NCBI RefSeq assembly: GCF_003337245.1
Contig: NZ_QPJE01000002.1
Location: 62,001-126,000, forward strand
DNA: 64,000 bases
Origin: Halanaerobium sp. MA284_MarDTE_T2
GTDB lineage: Bacteria; Bacillota; Halanaerobiia; Halanaerobiales; Halanaerobiaceae
Reading direction: 5' to 3'
Position 1 is the first letter of the stretch, and every line of letters starts with the position of its first letter. The notes under the pieces were generated by a model, which was not told the DNA's origin, did no database searches, and saw only the letters and a list, made by a program, of their open reading frames with translations. Positions 9,352-19,542 of this stretch are shown in pieces. Position numbers and translations under genes: made by a program.

Positions 9352-10230
9352 TTACTGCTTATCTATTTTAATAGCCACCGCAACTCTGTAAACTTCGCTT
9401 TTTGGTAAATCCCGTAAATCGGCGACTTTTTTTATTGCTTCTTTTTTGCTAAATCCATTATTCATTAAAAGTTTTATATGCTCCAGTATACTAAGATTTT
9501 CCCACCCTTCTTCCTCTTCTTTTATTTTTTTTCTGCCGGAAACCACCACTACTACCTCACCCTTTATTTCTCTGCTATTTAATTTTTCAATTATTTCTAT
9601 TGTATTACCATAAATTTTTTCTTCATGAATTTTGCTCAGCTCTCTTGCAACCATTATATCTCTTTCGGCAAGCTCTGAACTGTAATCAGCAAATTCTTTC
9701 AGAGTAGATAAAAGTCTGTAAGGAGATTCGTAAAATACAGCTGTTTTTTCTTCCAGCGATATTTCATCAATAAACCCATCTCTCTCTTTAGTTGACCTCG
9801 GGATAAAACCAAGAAAAACAAATCTGCTCAAATCAAAACCAGAAACAACCAGTGCAGAAACGAAAGCAGTTGGACCAGGCACAGGAATTACTTCAATTCC
9901 ATTTTTAACTGCCATTTTAGTAATTATCTGGCCGGGATCAGATATGCCCGGCATACCGGCATCACTTACTAGAGCGATATTTTCCCCACTCTGAAGTCTT
10001 CCCAGTATTTCTTCTGCTCTCCTTTTTTCATTGTGTTCATGATAACTGATCATCCTATTTTTTATGTCAAAATAATTCAAAAGCTGTCCGGTTCGTCTTG
10101 TATCTTCTGCCGCAATTATATCAGCTTTTTTTAAAGTTTTTAATACTCTTTTAGATATATCTTCCAGATTACCCATCGGAGTACCACAGATAAATAACTT
10201 TCCTTTTTCCAAACTAACAGTCCTCTCCAT
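9352..10230 (-). CDS. rsmI: 16S rRNA (cytidine1402-2'-O)-methyltransferase RsmI
   Basis: A 292-residue tetrapyrrole-methylase-fold enzyme that 2'-O-methylates C1402 of 16S rRNA. Motifs include FICGTPMGNLEDIS, AEDTRRTGQLL, LVSDAGMPGISDPG and VPGPTAFVSALVVSG. The C-terminal helical extension ends in ISKKEAIKKVADLR-like sequence. The longest reading begins at the ATG at 10230. However, GGAGAGG within the end of trmN6 is better placed for a TTG at 10212, so the true start may be six codons later. It overlaps or abuts trmN6, as in other Firmicutes. Confidence 0.95.
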   Translation of the reverse strand: MERTVSLEKGKLFICGTPMGNLEDISKRVLKTLKKADIIAAEDTRRTGQLLNYFDIKNRMISYHEHNEKRRAEEILGRLQSGENIALVSDAGMPGISDPGQIITKMAVKNGIEVIPVPGPTAFVSALVVSGFDLSRFVFLGFIPRSTKERDGFIDEISLEEKTAVFYESPYRLLSTLKEFADYSSELAERDIMVARELSKIHEEKIYGNTIEIIEKLNSREIKGEVVVVVSGRKKIKEEEEGWENLSILEHIKLLMNNGFSKKEAIKKVADLRDLPKSEVYRVAVAIKIDKQ

Positions 10231-10939
10231 AAATTTCTTTTACCTCATCAGTATAAAGATTACTCTTTTCTTTGTATATAAATAAAGCAGGATCAACACG
10301 TAAACCAGGGCTAGCTCCCTTTTTAGCCTTCATTAAAAATATATCAGACTCTTTTTGAGGCCGAGAATGCACAAATCGCATTTTCTTTGCTTGAAAATTA
10401 TATCGGCTCAAAAGCTCTATAACTTCAGTCAGCCGCCAGCTTCTATAAACAAGGTAAAAATTCCCACCAAATTTAATTACACGCGATGCAGCTTTTATCA
10501 CATCTTTTATGTCTGCATGAATTTCATGTCTGGCAGCTGCTATAAATTTATTCTCTTTTGTTTCTCCAGATTGAACTGGTAAATAGGGCGGATTGGAAAT
10601 TACAGCATCTGCAGAACCGGCAGCAAAAACATCTTCAAGTGAACACAAATCTGCTTCTATTATATTCACACGCTCCTTAAGATTGTTAATCTCCACATTT
10701 CGGCGGGCCAGCTCAACCAGTGGTGACTGAATTTCCACACCACTGACTTTTATTCCACTGTTTTTGTATGCCAGAAGCAGAGGTATTACACCTGATCCGG
10801 TTCCCAGATCCACTACTTTATCACCAGGTCTAAACTCAGCAAAATTTGCCAGTAATACTGAATCAGTTCCAAACTTAAAATATTTATCATTTTGAATAAT
10901 TTTTAGCTCATTTTCAATCAAATAGTGAGTCTCTTCCAT
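10214..10939 (-). CDS. trmN6: tRNA1(Val) adenine-N6 methyltransferase, TrmN6/YfiC family
   Basis: A Rossmann-fold SAM-dependent methyltransferase. SAM-binding motif I is VVDLGTGSGVIPLLLA and the catalytic N6-adenine motif is SNPPYLP. I chose the ATG at 10939 (MEETHYLIE..., about 241 residues). AAGGAG precedes it, and the longer open frame upstream only overlaps yabA. The gene follows yabA by 4 bp and precedes rsmI, the conserved yabA-yabB-rsmI order of Firmicutes. Confidence 0.9.
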   Translation of the reverse strand: MEETHYLIENELKIIQNDKYFKFGTDSVLLANFAEFRPGDKVVDLGTGSGVIPLLLAYKNSGIKVSGVEIQSPLVELARRNVEINNLKERVNIIEADLCSLEDVFAAGSADAVISNPPYLPVQSGETKENKFIAAARHEIHADIKDVIKAASRVIKFGGNFYLVYRSWRLTEVIELLSRYNFQAKKMRFVHSRPQKESDIFLMKAKKGASPGLRVDPALFIYKEKSNLYTDEVKEIYGEDC

Positions 10940-10943
10940 CGCT

Positions 10944-11267
10944 TTATTTCTCCTTACCCTGATTTTCCAGCAGATTAAGGCAGAAAAGACAGTTTCCCTT
11001 TCTTTTTTCTCCAAAACTGAGCGGACAGACATGATACCCTTCATCATAAATATGAATTAAGTTTATATAGCCCTGCCTTTCAGCCGGTATTTCATCTTCA
11101 GCTTCATATTTGAAGATGAGATTCTTTAATTCATCATTTTCTGTACGCAGTTCTTCATTTTCCTGATAAAGCTGATAAGTTATATCTTTTAATTTATGAA
11201 ATCTAAGAGAAAGGGCTTCTATCTGCTCCTGGAAGTGGGCAAGGGCACTGAGAACTTCTTGATCCAT
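10944..11267 (-). CDS. yabA: Replication initiation control protein YabA
   Basis: A 107-residue protein that binds DnaA and DnaN and restrains over-initiation in B. subtilis. The start is the ATG at 11267 (MDQEVLSALAHFQEQ). An upstream in-frame extension is coding sequence of ricT. The N-terminal half is a coiled coil (LYQENEELRTENDELKNLI) that drives tetramerisation. The C-terminal zinc site is visible as H-V-C and C-L-F-C (YHVCPLSFG... GNCLFCLNLL). It is co-transcribed with ricT and holB. Confidence 0.9.
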   Translation of the reverse strand: MDQEVLSALAHFQEQIEALSLRFHKLKDITYQLYQENEELRTENDELKNLIFKYEAEDEIPAERQGYINLIHIYDEGYHVCPLSFGEKRKGNCLFCLNLLENQGKEK

Positions 11268-11283
11268 CAGTTTTCCCTTCCTT

Positions 11284-12090
11284 TCAGTCAAAATCGTATT
11301 CATCCAAATCTTCAACCTCAACTTCTATATAATCTTCTCCACCTATATCAACTTTAATTGTTTTCTTGACAAGATTGCGGTCCACAATTTCCCCTTCACC
11401 GATTTCTAAATCTACAGTTTCTCCAACTTTGGGCATTATTTCTTTGAGTTTTTTATATGTTTTTGACTCATATTCCAGACAGCACATAAGTCTGCCACAT
11501 AGTCCTGATATTTTAGCAGGATTAAGTGAAAGGTCCTGTTTTTTGGCCATTTTAATTGAAATTGGCTGAAAATCTCTCAAAAAAGTAGCACAACAAATTG
11601 GACGACCACATGGTCCCAGTCCACCCACCATTTTTGCCTCATCTCGAACACCAATCTGGCGCAGCTCAATTCGTGTTTTAAACACACGAGCTAAATCCTT
11701 AACAAGTTCTCTAAAATCAACTCTTCCATCAGCTGTAAAATAAAATATTATTTTATTGTGATCAAAAGTGTACTCAACATCTATCAGCTTCATAGGAAGC
11801 CCGTGTTTATCTATCTTTTTAAGGCAGATATCATAAGCCTCTTTTTCTAAACGCTGGTTTTCCTCATGTTTTTCTTTATCTTTTAAAGTTGCTTTCCGCA
11901 TGACATCTTTTAAAGGAGCAACTATCTCTTCTTCAGTCACTTCTTTTTTTCCTACAACAACTTTACCATATTCAATTCCTCTTGCTGTTTCTACAATAAC
12001 AAAATCACCGGCTTCAAGTTCTATATTACCAGGATCAAAATAATAGATCTTGCCGGTTTTTTTGAAGCTAACTCCTACTACAGTATACAT
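11284..12090 (-). CDS. ricT: PSP1-domain protein RicT (YaaT)
   Basis: A 268-residue PSP1-C-domain protein. In B. subtilis RicT joins RicA and RicF in an Fe-S-containing complex that supports RNase Y-dependent mRNA maturation and sporulation or competence decisions. The cysteine-rich core GPCGRPICCATFL (about residue 159) and GLCGRLMCCLEYE (about residue 196) is intact and supplies the cluster ligands. It lies between holB and yabA, the conserved position. No ricA or ricF is in the window. Confidence 0.92.
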   Translation of the reverse strand: MYTVVGVSFKKTGKIYYFDPGNIELEAGDFVIVETARGIEYGKVVVGKKEVTEEEIVAPLKDVMRKATLKDKEKHEENQRLEKEAYDICLKKIDKHGLPMKLIDVEYTFDHNKIIFYFTADGRVDFRELVKDLARVFKTRIELRQIGVRDEAKMVGGLGPCGRPICCATFLRDFQPISIKMAKKQDLSLNPAKISGLCGRLMCCLEYESKTYKKLKEIMPKVGETVDLEIGEGEIVDRNLVKKTIKVDIGGEDYIEVEVEDLDEYDFD

Positions 12091-12120
12091 TCAATTACAC
12101 ACCTCAATTTATTTTTATAT

Positions 12121-13110
12121 CTACTTTTGCTCTAATTGGCGCAGTTTAAAAAGCAATACTTCCAAAGCTAAATCCTTGCGTACATTGCTGTCAATATATT
12201 TTTTAGCAAGTTCAATATATTCAAGTTTATCCATAATATTTTTTTCTGTGTATTTATCAGTACTCTTCTTTATTAAGTCAAGATAGTCAATGTTTTTGAC
12301 TCCCTGCTCATAATTCTGTTTGAACATAATTATATCGCGATACCAGTTTGATAGCAAATAAAAGAAAGGAAAATCATTATTAATTAATTTATTAAATTGA
12401 TCTGCCGCAGAAAATATTTCCACAGTAGTTTTTTTATCAATAGCTGCTATAAAATTATATATACTTTTTCTTTTTTCAAAAAAAGACTCATTTTCTGCAA
12501 ATTTAACAGCTCTACCCGGACTTCCTTCTGCAAGATAGGATAATATTTCCGCCTTATCCTGTGGCAGATCTTTTTTTAATAAAATATCTTTTATCAGTTC
12601 AGCTGAAACATCAGTTAATTTCACTTTCTGACAGCGTGATACTATTGTCGGTAGGAGTTTTCCTTCATCTTCAACAAGGAGTATTATAGTAGCAAATTCA
12701 GGAGGTTCTTCCAGTGTCTTAAGCAGGCTGTTTGCTGCCTCTTTAGTCATTAAGTCAGCATCTTCAATAATATATATTTTTCTATCACTTTCATATGGTT
12801 TATATGTTATTTCCTTTTTCAATTCTCTAATCTGATCTATTGATATTGCAGATTTATCTTCAGCTTTAACTATAGTCTTTAAATCCGGATGATTACTGTG
12901 ATCAACTTTGCGGCAGCTTATACAGCTGTCACAGCTGTCCAGTTTTTTATTGCTGCAGAAAACTGCTTTGGCAAATTCCAGCGCCAGCTTCTTTTTTCCC
13001 AGCCCACCCTGTCCAGAAAACAGATATGCATGGCTGATACGTCCATTTTTAATTTCATCTTTCAATATTTCTACAGCTTTATCCTGACCACTTACCGAAG
13101 AAAAACTCAT
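12121..13110 (-). CDS. holB: DNA polymerase III delta' subunit
   Basis: A 329-residue AAA+ clamp-loader subunit. The P-loop is SGQGGLGKKKLA (about 33-44). A zinc module is made by four cysteines in CSNKKLDSCDSCISC (about residues 52-66). IIEDADLMTKEAANSLLKTLEEPP forms the Walker B/sensor region, with an SRC arginine-finger-type motif at IVSRCQKV. It lies between darA and ricT in the usual Firmicute order. Confidence 0.93.
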   Translation of the reverse strand: MSFSSVSGQDKAVEILKDEIKNGRISHAYLFSGQGGLGKKKLALEFAKAVFCSNKKLDSCDSCISCRKVDHSNHPDLKTIVKAEDKSAISIDQIRELKKEITYKPYESDRKIYIIEDADLMTKEAANSLLKTLEEPPEFATIILLVEDEGKLLPTIVSRCQKVKLTDVSAELIKDILLKKDLPQDKAEILSYLAEGSPGRAVKFAENESFFEKRKSIYNFIAAIDKKTTVEIFSAADQFNKLINNDFPFFYLLSNWYRDIIMFKQNYEQGVKNIDYLDLIKKSTDKYTEKNIMDKLEYIELAKKYIDSNVRKDLALEVLLFKLRQLEQK

Positions 13111-13132
13111 TTTTGAATTACTCCTTTTTTAT

Positions 13133-13492
13133 TTAAACTTTGATAAATTTTTCAACATTGATAATAAATATTGTTGCTCCTCCAATTTCGACCTCCATAG
13201 GGAAGGAATAATAGCCCTCAAGAGAATTGGCAACAGGTGACATAGGTGCTACAGTTTTTTTGCGTGATTTGCAGTTTTCTCTAATTATCTCTATTACTTT
13301 ATCTATATGTTCTTCATCAGAACCTATCATAAAAGTTGTATTTCCTTCTCTTAAAAAACCACCTGTAGAAGCCATTTTGGTGGCCTGAAAACCTTCTGTA
13401 GTTAGTGCCTCTAAAAGATCGGCTGCATCATGATCATGTACTACTGCTATTATCATCTTGACCGTTTTAGCCATGTTAGCTTTTTTTTCCAT
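13133..13492 (-). CDS. darA: Cyclic-di-AMP receptor, DarA/PstA (YaaQ) family
   Basis: A 119-residue PII-like trimeric protein that binds c-di-AMP. The family signatures are MIIAVVHDHDAADLLEAL at the N-terminus, TGGFLREGNTTFMIG (T-loop and ligand region) and GGATIFII near the end. The first ten residues (MEKKANMAKT) are extra relative to most homologues, and an ATG six codons in is an alternative start. It directly abuts tmk (1-bp overlap), as in Bacillus. Confidence 0.92.
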   Translation of the reverse strand: MEKKANMAKTVKMIIAVVHDHDAADLLEALTTEGFQATKMASTGGFLREGNTTFMIGSDEEHIDKVIEIIRENCKSRKKTVAPMSPVANSLEGYYSFPMEVEIGGATIFIINVEKFIKV

Positions 13493-14118
13493 TATAATAA
13501 CCTCCTGGAAATAATTTTTTTAATCTGAGCATGTACATTTTCCGTTTCTCCACCAGCATCAACTACTACAAATCTATCTTCTTCTGCCATCTTGAGATAA
13601 CCTTTTCTAACACGCTGATGAAAATAATCTCCTTCTCTTTCCAGGCGATCTCCTGTCTGATCATTACTAATTGAACGAGCTCTCATAAGTCCCTGTTTGA
13701 TTTCTATATCCAGGATAAAAGTGAGATCAGGCCAGTACGGATCTACAACCCATTTATTGATAGAATAAACTGTTTTATAGTCCAAGCCCCTGCCATAAGC
13801 CTGATAGGCTAAATTGGAATCAACAAATCTATCTGAAAGTATTATTTTACCTTCTTTTAAAGCTGGAATAATATTTTCTTTCATATCCTGTGCTCTATCA
13901 GCTGCATATAAAAGTATTTCTGCTTTATAATCCATAATATCATAGTGGGGATCAAGCAGGATTTCTCTTATTTTTCTGCCAATTTCTGTTCCACCAGGTT
14001 CCCTGGTATATTCTACTTCTCTTCCCTTTTCTGTGAGAAATTTATACAGCAGTTTAATCTGTGTAGTTTTTCCGGATCCTTCTATTCCTTCAAATGTTAT
14101 AAAATATCCTTGAGCCAA
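13492..14118 (-). CDS. tmk: Thymidylate kinase
   Basis: A 208-residue dTMP kinase that makes dTDP. The P-loop is FEGIEGSGKTTQ (about 8-19), the DR(Y/F/H) motif is LSDRFVDSNLAYQAYGRG, and the LID region is RARSISNDQTGDRLE. Its stop overlaps the start of darA. It heads the tmk-darA-holB-ricT-yabA-trmN6-rsmI-metG transcript, with a terminator for trxB just upstream. Confidence 0.95.
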   Translation of the reverse strand: MAQGYFITFEGIEGSGKTTQIKLLYKFLTEKGREVEYTREPGGTEIGRKIREILLDPHYDIMDYKAEILLYAADRAQDMKENIIPALKEGKIILSDRFVDSNLAYQAYGRGLDYKTVYSINKWVVDPYWPDLTFILDIEIKQGLMRARSISNDQTGDRLEREGDYFHQRVRKGYLKMAEEDRFVVVDAGGETENVHAQIKKIISRRLL

Positions 14119-14194
14119 AGAGTCCAGCTCCTCTCCTTACTTTATTCTATTTGTCTCATTATATAATAATCATCTTTTTTTTGCAATATACGAA

Positions 14195-14248
14195 AAGCTG
14201 CCCTATATTCCTGTATTCTCTAATACAACAGGAAAATTAAGGCAGCTT
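14195..14248 (-). terminator. trxB terminator
   Basis: Outer arms AAGCTGCC/GGCAGCTT plus an inner CCTGT/ACAGG pair form a long imperfect stem past trxB. On the minus strand it is followed by TTTTCG. It isolates trxB from tmk. Confidence 0.6.
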
Positions 14249-14286
14249 AAATTACCTTGAGGGTAATATATTTCAATGATCAATTT

Positions 14287-15222
14287 TTAATTTTTATTGT
14301 CTAAATACTTGCCAGCCTGAATTGCTGCTTTTGCTCCAGAAGCAGCAGCAATAATAACCTGCCTGTATTCAGGATCCTGAACATCACCAGCAGCATAGAC
14401 ACCTTTAATACTGGTCTGCTGTTTTTCATCTGTAATAATATATCCCTGCTCATCCAGTTTGATTATATCTTTAAAAAGTTTGGTCCTTGGTGTATGACCA
14501 ACTGCTATAAACAGTCCGGAAACTCCCAGATCTTTTTCTTCTCTATTTTTGTTATTAAAAATTTTAATTCCCTGCAGTTTATTTTCCCCTAGAAGTTCTT
14601 TTACTTCTGTATTCCAGAGAACTTCTATTTTTTCGTTATTCTTTACTCTATCACCAAGTATTTTTGTTCCTCTAAACTTATCTCTCCTGTGCAGTACATA
14701 TACTTTACTGGCAAACTTAGTTAGAAATGTTGCTTCCCATAAAGCAGTATCTCCACCGCCGACAATGGCAATATCCTGATCTCTAAAAAATGCCGCATCA
14801 CAGGTAGCACAGTAGGAAATTCCATTACCACGGAATTTATCTTCTTTTTCTAAACCCAGCTGACGCGGTTCTGCACCGGTGGCAATTATTACAGATTCAG
14901 CAATATATTCTTCCATATCAGTTTTTATAATATAGCTGTCACCAGAAAAATTGACAGATTCTACAATTTCATAAACTAGACGTGCATCAAAACTCTCTGC
15001 CTGTTCTGTTATCTTCTGCATCAATTCAAATCCACCAATACCGCCGGGAAAACCTGGATAATTTTCTAATTCTGAAGTAGTTGTAATCTGACCACCTGGC
15101 TCAGGTCCGTTTATTACTAAAGGGTCAAGACCTCCACGGGCAGCGTAAATTGCTGCAGAAAGCCCGGCCGGCCCCCCTCCAATAATGATTAATTTTTCTT
15201 CTTTTCTATTTTCTTCAGACAT
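14287..15222 (-). CDS. trxB: Thioredoxin reductase
   Basis: A 311-residue low-molecular-weight FAD-dependent reductase. The FAD site is IIGGGPAGLSAA (about 13-24), the redox-active disulfide is C138-A-T-C141, the NADPH site is VGGGDTALWEA, and the second FAD motif is GVYAAGDVQDPEYRQV. The expected substrate is thioredoxin, although no trxA lies nearby and ferredoxin-dependent relatives exist in anaerobes. NADPH selectivity is suggested by the HRRDKFRG motif. Confidence 0.93.
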   Translation of the reverse strand: MSEENRKEEKLIIIGGGPAGLSAAIYAARGGLDPLVINGPEPGGQITTTSELENYPGFPGGIGGFELMQKITEQAESFDARLVYEIVESVNFSGDSYIIKTDMEEYIAESVIIATGAEPRQLGLEKEDKFRGNGISYCATCDAAFFRDQDIAIVGGGDTALWEATFLTKFASKVYVLHRRDKFRGTKILGDRVKNNEKIEVLWNTEVKELLGENKLQGIKIFNNKNREEKDLGVSGLFIAVGHTPRTKLFKDIIKLDEQGYIITDEKQQTSIKGVYAAGDVQDPEYRQVIIAAASGAKAAIQAGKYLDNKN

Positions 15223-15312
15223 GATAAGCCCTCCTGTTATGGACTATTATTTATTTAATTCACAGCTTATATTATTACTTTTTTATAATTTTGTCTGTAA
15301 AACCGGCAACAG

Positions 15313-16791
<1,479 letters not shown>

Positions 16792-16914
16792 TTAAATTTT
16801 AAAATATTTTATAAAATTTCCACTGCAATTTAATGACTTTTTAAGGTATTAGATTCGCATATATTTAAGGTATTTTAACAAAGCCTGAGCACAATGTCAA
16901 GCTGCAGAAAATAG

Positions 16915-17173
16915 GAGTTTCCCCAAAATTTATTTTCAAGCTGCAAAAAGGGGGCTTTAGTCATCAACGAAATTTTTAGATTTATCTAAAACTCAATTCG
17001 GGTGTGAAATAGGGCACACTAATCAATGAGTCCTCCTGACTCATGATTAGCTCACTCCATCCTGCAGTTCAACCCTATTTCTTCCTTCATTTCGTTAAGA
17101 TTCATTGACTAAAAATTTCAATATTCCTGCATCTCCCTTTTTTGCAGCAGTATATAAAAAATGGGGAAAGTCT
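16915..17173 (-). mobile_element. Fold-back MITE-like element, copy A
   Basis: About 258 bp, nearly identical in inverted orientation to 22968-23229 and 62730-62988. Imperfect terminal inverted repeats of about 40 bp begin (G)GAGTTTCCCC and end GGGGAAAGTC. The centre is a strong palindrome (ATGAGTC...GACTCAT between CTAATCA and TGATTAG). The 10-bp direct repeat TGCAGAAAAT flanks it at 16903-16912 and 17175-17184. No open frame is evident. It sits between guaB and the divergent DUF362 gene. Confidence 0.75.
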
Positions 17174-17208
17174 ATGCAGAAAATTTATCAGCAGCAGTGA
17201 AATAATAA

Positions 17209-17247
17209 AGTTTCCCCAAAATTATTTTTAGAACTGCAGAAAAGGGG
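17209..17247. repeat. Terminal fragment of the fold-back element
   Basis: AGTTTCCCCAAAATTATTTT followed by CTGCAGAAAAGGGG matches one terminus of the 258-bp element. It lies only 36 bp from copy A, and the remainder is not recognisable. It falls in the upstream region of the DUF362 gene. Confidence 0.5.
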
Positions 17248-17385
17248 AAAATCTTAGGTGTAAAATCTTAATGAGCGAAAAGTGTAAAATATTATTTGAC
17301 ATTCATAACTTGTTATATCCTGAAATTTATCATATAATTAAAAATAAGTTTTAATACATTAAATAATTCAACAAGGAGGAATATT

Positions 17386-18498
17386 ATGTCATCAAAAGTA
17401 TATATAGCTGACATGAAGTCAACAACCAACAGTGAAAGTCTTGTTAAAAAGTTGAGCAAATTATTTTATAAGGCTGGATTCAATGAATTTATAGATAAAG
17501 ATGATCTGGTGGCTGTTAAACAACACTTTGGAGAACCCGGAAATACTGCTTTTATAAGACCTGTTTTTACCAGACAGCTGGTAAGTGATATAAAAAAAAT
17601 GGGCGGCAAACCTTTTTTAACAGATGCAAATACACTTTATGTAGGTGGAAGGGCCAATTCTGTTGATCACCTCAACAGTGCCATAGCCAATGGATTTGGT
17701 TATGCATCTATTCAGGCTCCAATAATTATTGCTGATGGTTTAAAAGGCAAGAATACTATGGAAGTTGAAGTGAATCTAAAGCACTTCAAAAACATAAAAG
17801 TTGGTTCTGAAGTAATGCATGCTGATTCCTTGATAAGTCTGGCCCACTTTAAGGGACATCAGCTGACCGGTTTTGGCGGAACATTTAAAAATATAGGAAT
17901 GGGACTGGGCAGCCGTGCAGGAAAACAGATGATGCATTCGGCAGTTTTACCAGAAATTGAAGAAGAACACTGTATTAAATGCAAACAGTGTGTAAAATAC
18001 TGTCCGGAAGATTGTATTACAATTAATGAAGAAAAAAGCTTTATTAATCATGATATATGTATTGGCTGTGGAGAATGTGTTGTAACTTGCCCAACAGAAG
18101 CAATTACAATAGAATGGGAAGCAACAAGTGAAGGAGTGGAAGAAAGACTGGTAGAATTCACATATGGAATTGTAAAAGAGAAAAAAGATAAAACAGCATA
18201 TATAAATTTCATTACAAATGTTTCTCCAGACTGTGACTGTTCAGGATGGAATGACCGACCAATAGTTCGCGATATAGGTATTTTAGCTTCTAAAGATCCT
18301 GTTGCTTTGGAACAGGCTTCTCTGGACCTGGTTAATAAAGAAGAAAAATGTTTTGGAATGCTTGTTGATAAAGATATTAAGCCTGGAGAAAATAAATTCA
18401 AACATGTACATCCCAGTACTGATGGTGGTTTAAGACAGATAGAATATGCAGAAGAAATTGGTCTGGGAAGCAGAGATTATGAGCTAATTGAACTGTAA
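17386..18498 (+). CDS. DUF362 ferredoxin-domain protein
   Basis: A 370-residue protein with a DUF362 N-terminal domain (VAVKQHFGEPGNTAFIRP, FLTDANTLYVGGR) and an inserted 2[4Fe-4S] ferredoxin module: CIKCKQCVKYCPEDC near residue 193 and CIGCGECVVTCP near 223. The C-terminal part (DCDCSGWNDRPIVRDIGILASKDPVALEQASLDL) is typical of the family. It has no signal peptide and is probably cytoplasmic. The enzymatic role is unknown; electron transfer is inferred. AAGGAGGA precedes the ATG. Confidence 0.85.
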   Translation: MSSKVYIADMKSTTNSESLVKKLSKLFYKAGFNEFIDKDDLVAVKQHFGEPGNTAFIRPVFTRQLVSDIKKMGGKPFLTDANTLYVGGRANSVDHLNSAIANGFGYASIQAPIIIADGLKGKNTMEVEVNLKHFKNIKVGSEVMHADSLISLAHFKGHQLTGFGGTFKNIGMGLGSRAGKQMMHSAVLPEIEEEHCIKCKQCVKYCPEDCITINEEKSFINHDICIGCGECVVTCPTEAITIEWEATSEGVEERLVEFTYGIVKEKKDKTAYINFITNVSPDCDCSGWNDRPIVRDIGILASKDPVALEQASLDLVNKEEKCFGMLVDKDIKPGENKFKHVHPSTDGGLRQIEYAEEIGLGSRDYELIEL

Positions 18499-18576
18499 CA
18501 TCCAGCTTGGTTAATGGAAATTTACAATATCTACAATTTCCATTAAAATAATTCAAAAGATATTCATAAAATTAAT

Positions 18577-18617
18577 AAAACCCTGTCTTTAGAAAGAAAT
18601 TCTCTGGACAGGGTTTT
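18577..18617. terminator. Bidirectional terminator between DUF362 gene and recR
   Basis: An 11-bp perfect stem AAAACCCTGTC/GACAGGGTTTT with a 19-nt loop lies between convergent genes. The A and T tracts at the stem ends suit termination in both directions. Confidence 0.75.
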
Positions 18618-18636
18618 ATTATTAGCAAATTTTAAT

Positions 18637-19233
18637 TTATAATTCACGGCGTCCTTCCAGTGCTTTCGAAAGTGTTACTTCATCAGCATATTCCAGGTCT
18701 CCACCCACCGGTACACCATGAGCAATTCTGGTAACTTTAACTCCAAGTGGTTTTATAAGTTTTGCCAGATACATCGCTGTTGCATCTCCCTCAGCATTGG
18801 GATCTGTTGCAATTATTACTTCTTCAACTCCGTTTTCCAGTCTGGGAATCAAACTGCGAATTTTTATTTCATCAGGACCAATTCCATCCATGGGAGAAAT
18901 AGCTCCATGCAGCACATGGTAAAGTCCATTATATTCTCCAGTTTTCTCCATAACCACTATATCACGGGGACTTTCGACAACACATATCATAGATTGATCT
19001 CTACTTTCTGAACTGCAGAATGAACATTTATCATTTTCAGTTAAATGATTGCATACAGAACAGTAATTAATTTTTTCGCGAGCCTCCAATAGAGCATCCG
19101 CGAGCTCCTTTACTTCATTTTTGCTGCGTTCCAGAATATAAAATGATAGTCTGCGAGCAGTTTTAGGCCCAATACCGGGTAATTTACTCAATTCACCAAT
19201 AAGTTTACCCATTGGTCTTGGATATGGATCCAT
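18637..19233 (-). CDS. recR: Recombination protein RecR
   Basis: A 198-residue ring-forming DNA repair protein that works with RecO/RecF in loading RecA. It has a helix-hairpin-helix ([14 protein letters not shown]), the C4 zinc finger [16 protein letters not shown] (about 57-72), and a Toprim domain ([14 protein letters not shown]... [15 protein letters not shown]). Its start touches the stop of ybaB (1-bp overlap). It is the last gene of the dnaX-ybaB-recR operon. Confidence 0.97.
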   Translation of the reverse strand: MDPYPRPMGKLIGELSKLPGIGPKTARRLSFYILERSKNEVKELADALLEAREKINYCSVCNHLTENDKCSFCSSESRDQSMICVVESPRDIVVMEKTGEYNGLYHVLHGAISPMDGIGPDEIKIRSLIPRLENGVEEVIIATDPNAEGDATAMYLAKLIKPLGVKVTRIAHGVPVGGDLEYADEVTLSKALEGRREL

Positions 19234-19541
19234 TAAAACATCCCTGGAATATTCATTCCACCGGTAATTTTACCCATTTCTTCATTTACCATGTCCTGTA
19301 CTTTGCGCATACCTTCATTAACTGCTGCCAAAATAAGATCTTCCAGCATTTCTACATCTTCAGGATCAACTGCATCTTCATCGATCTGCAGATCTACTAC
19401 CTCCTGTTTACCATTAACAACAACTTTAACAACTCCACCACCTGCAGTGGTTTCTATTGTCTTTTCTTCCAGTTCTTCCTGCATTTTTGCCATTTTGGCC
19501 TGCATTTTCTGTGCCTGCTTCATCAAATTATTCATCTTCAT
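19233..19541 (-). CDS. YbaB/EbfC nucleoid-associated protein
   Basis: A 102-residue DNA-binding dimer of the YbaB/EbfC family. The core is [22 protein letters not shown], followed by [18 protein letters not shown]. It lies between dnaX (1-bp gap) and recR (1-bp overlap), the universal order. The exact cellular role in Firmicutes is unsettled. Confidence 0.95.
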   Translation of the reverse strand: MKMNNLMKQAQKMQAKMAKMQEELEEKTIETTAGGGVVKVVVNGKQEVVDLQIDEDAVDPEDVEMLEDLILAAVNEGMRKVQDMVNEEMGKITGGMNIPGMF

Positions 19542-19542
19542 T

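Noticed and set aside
16915-17173. CRISPR array at the repeated sequence
   Set aside because: The repeats are dispersed, about 258 bp long and palindromic, without spacer periodicity.
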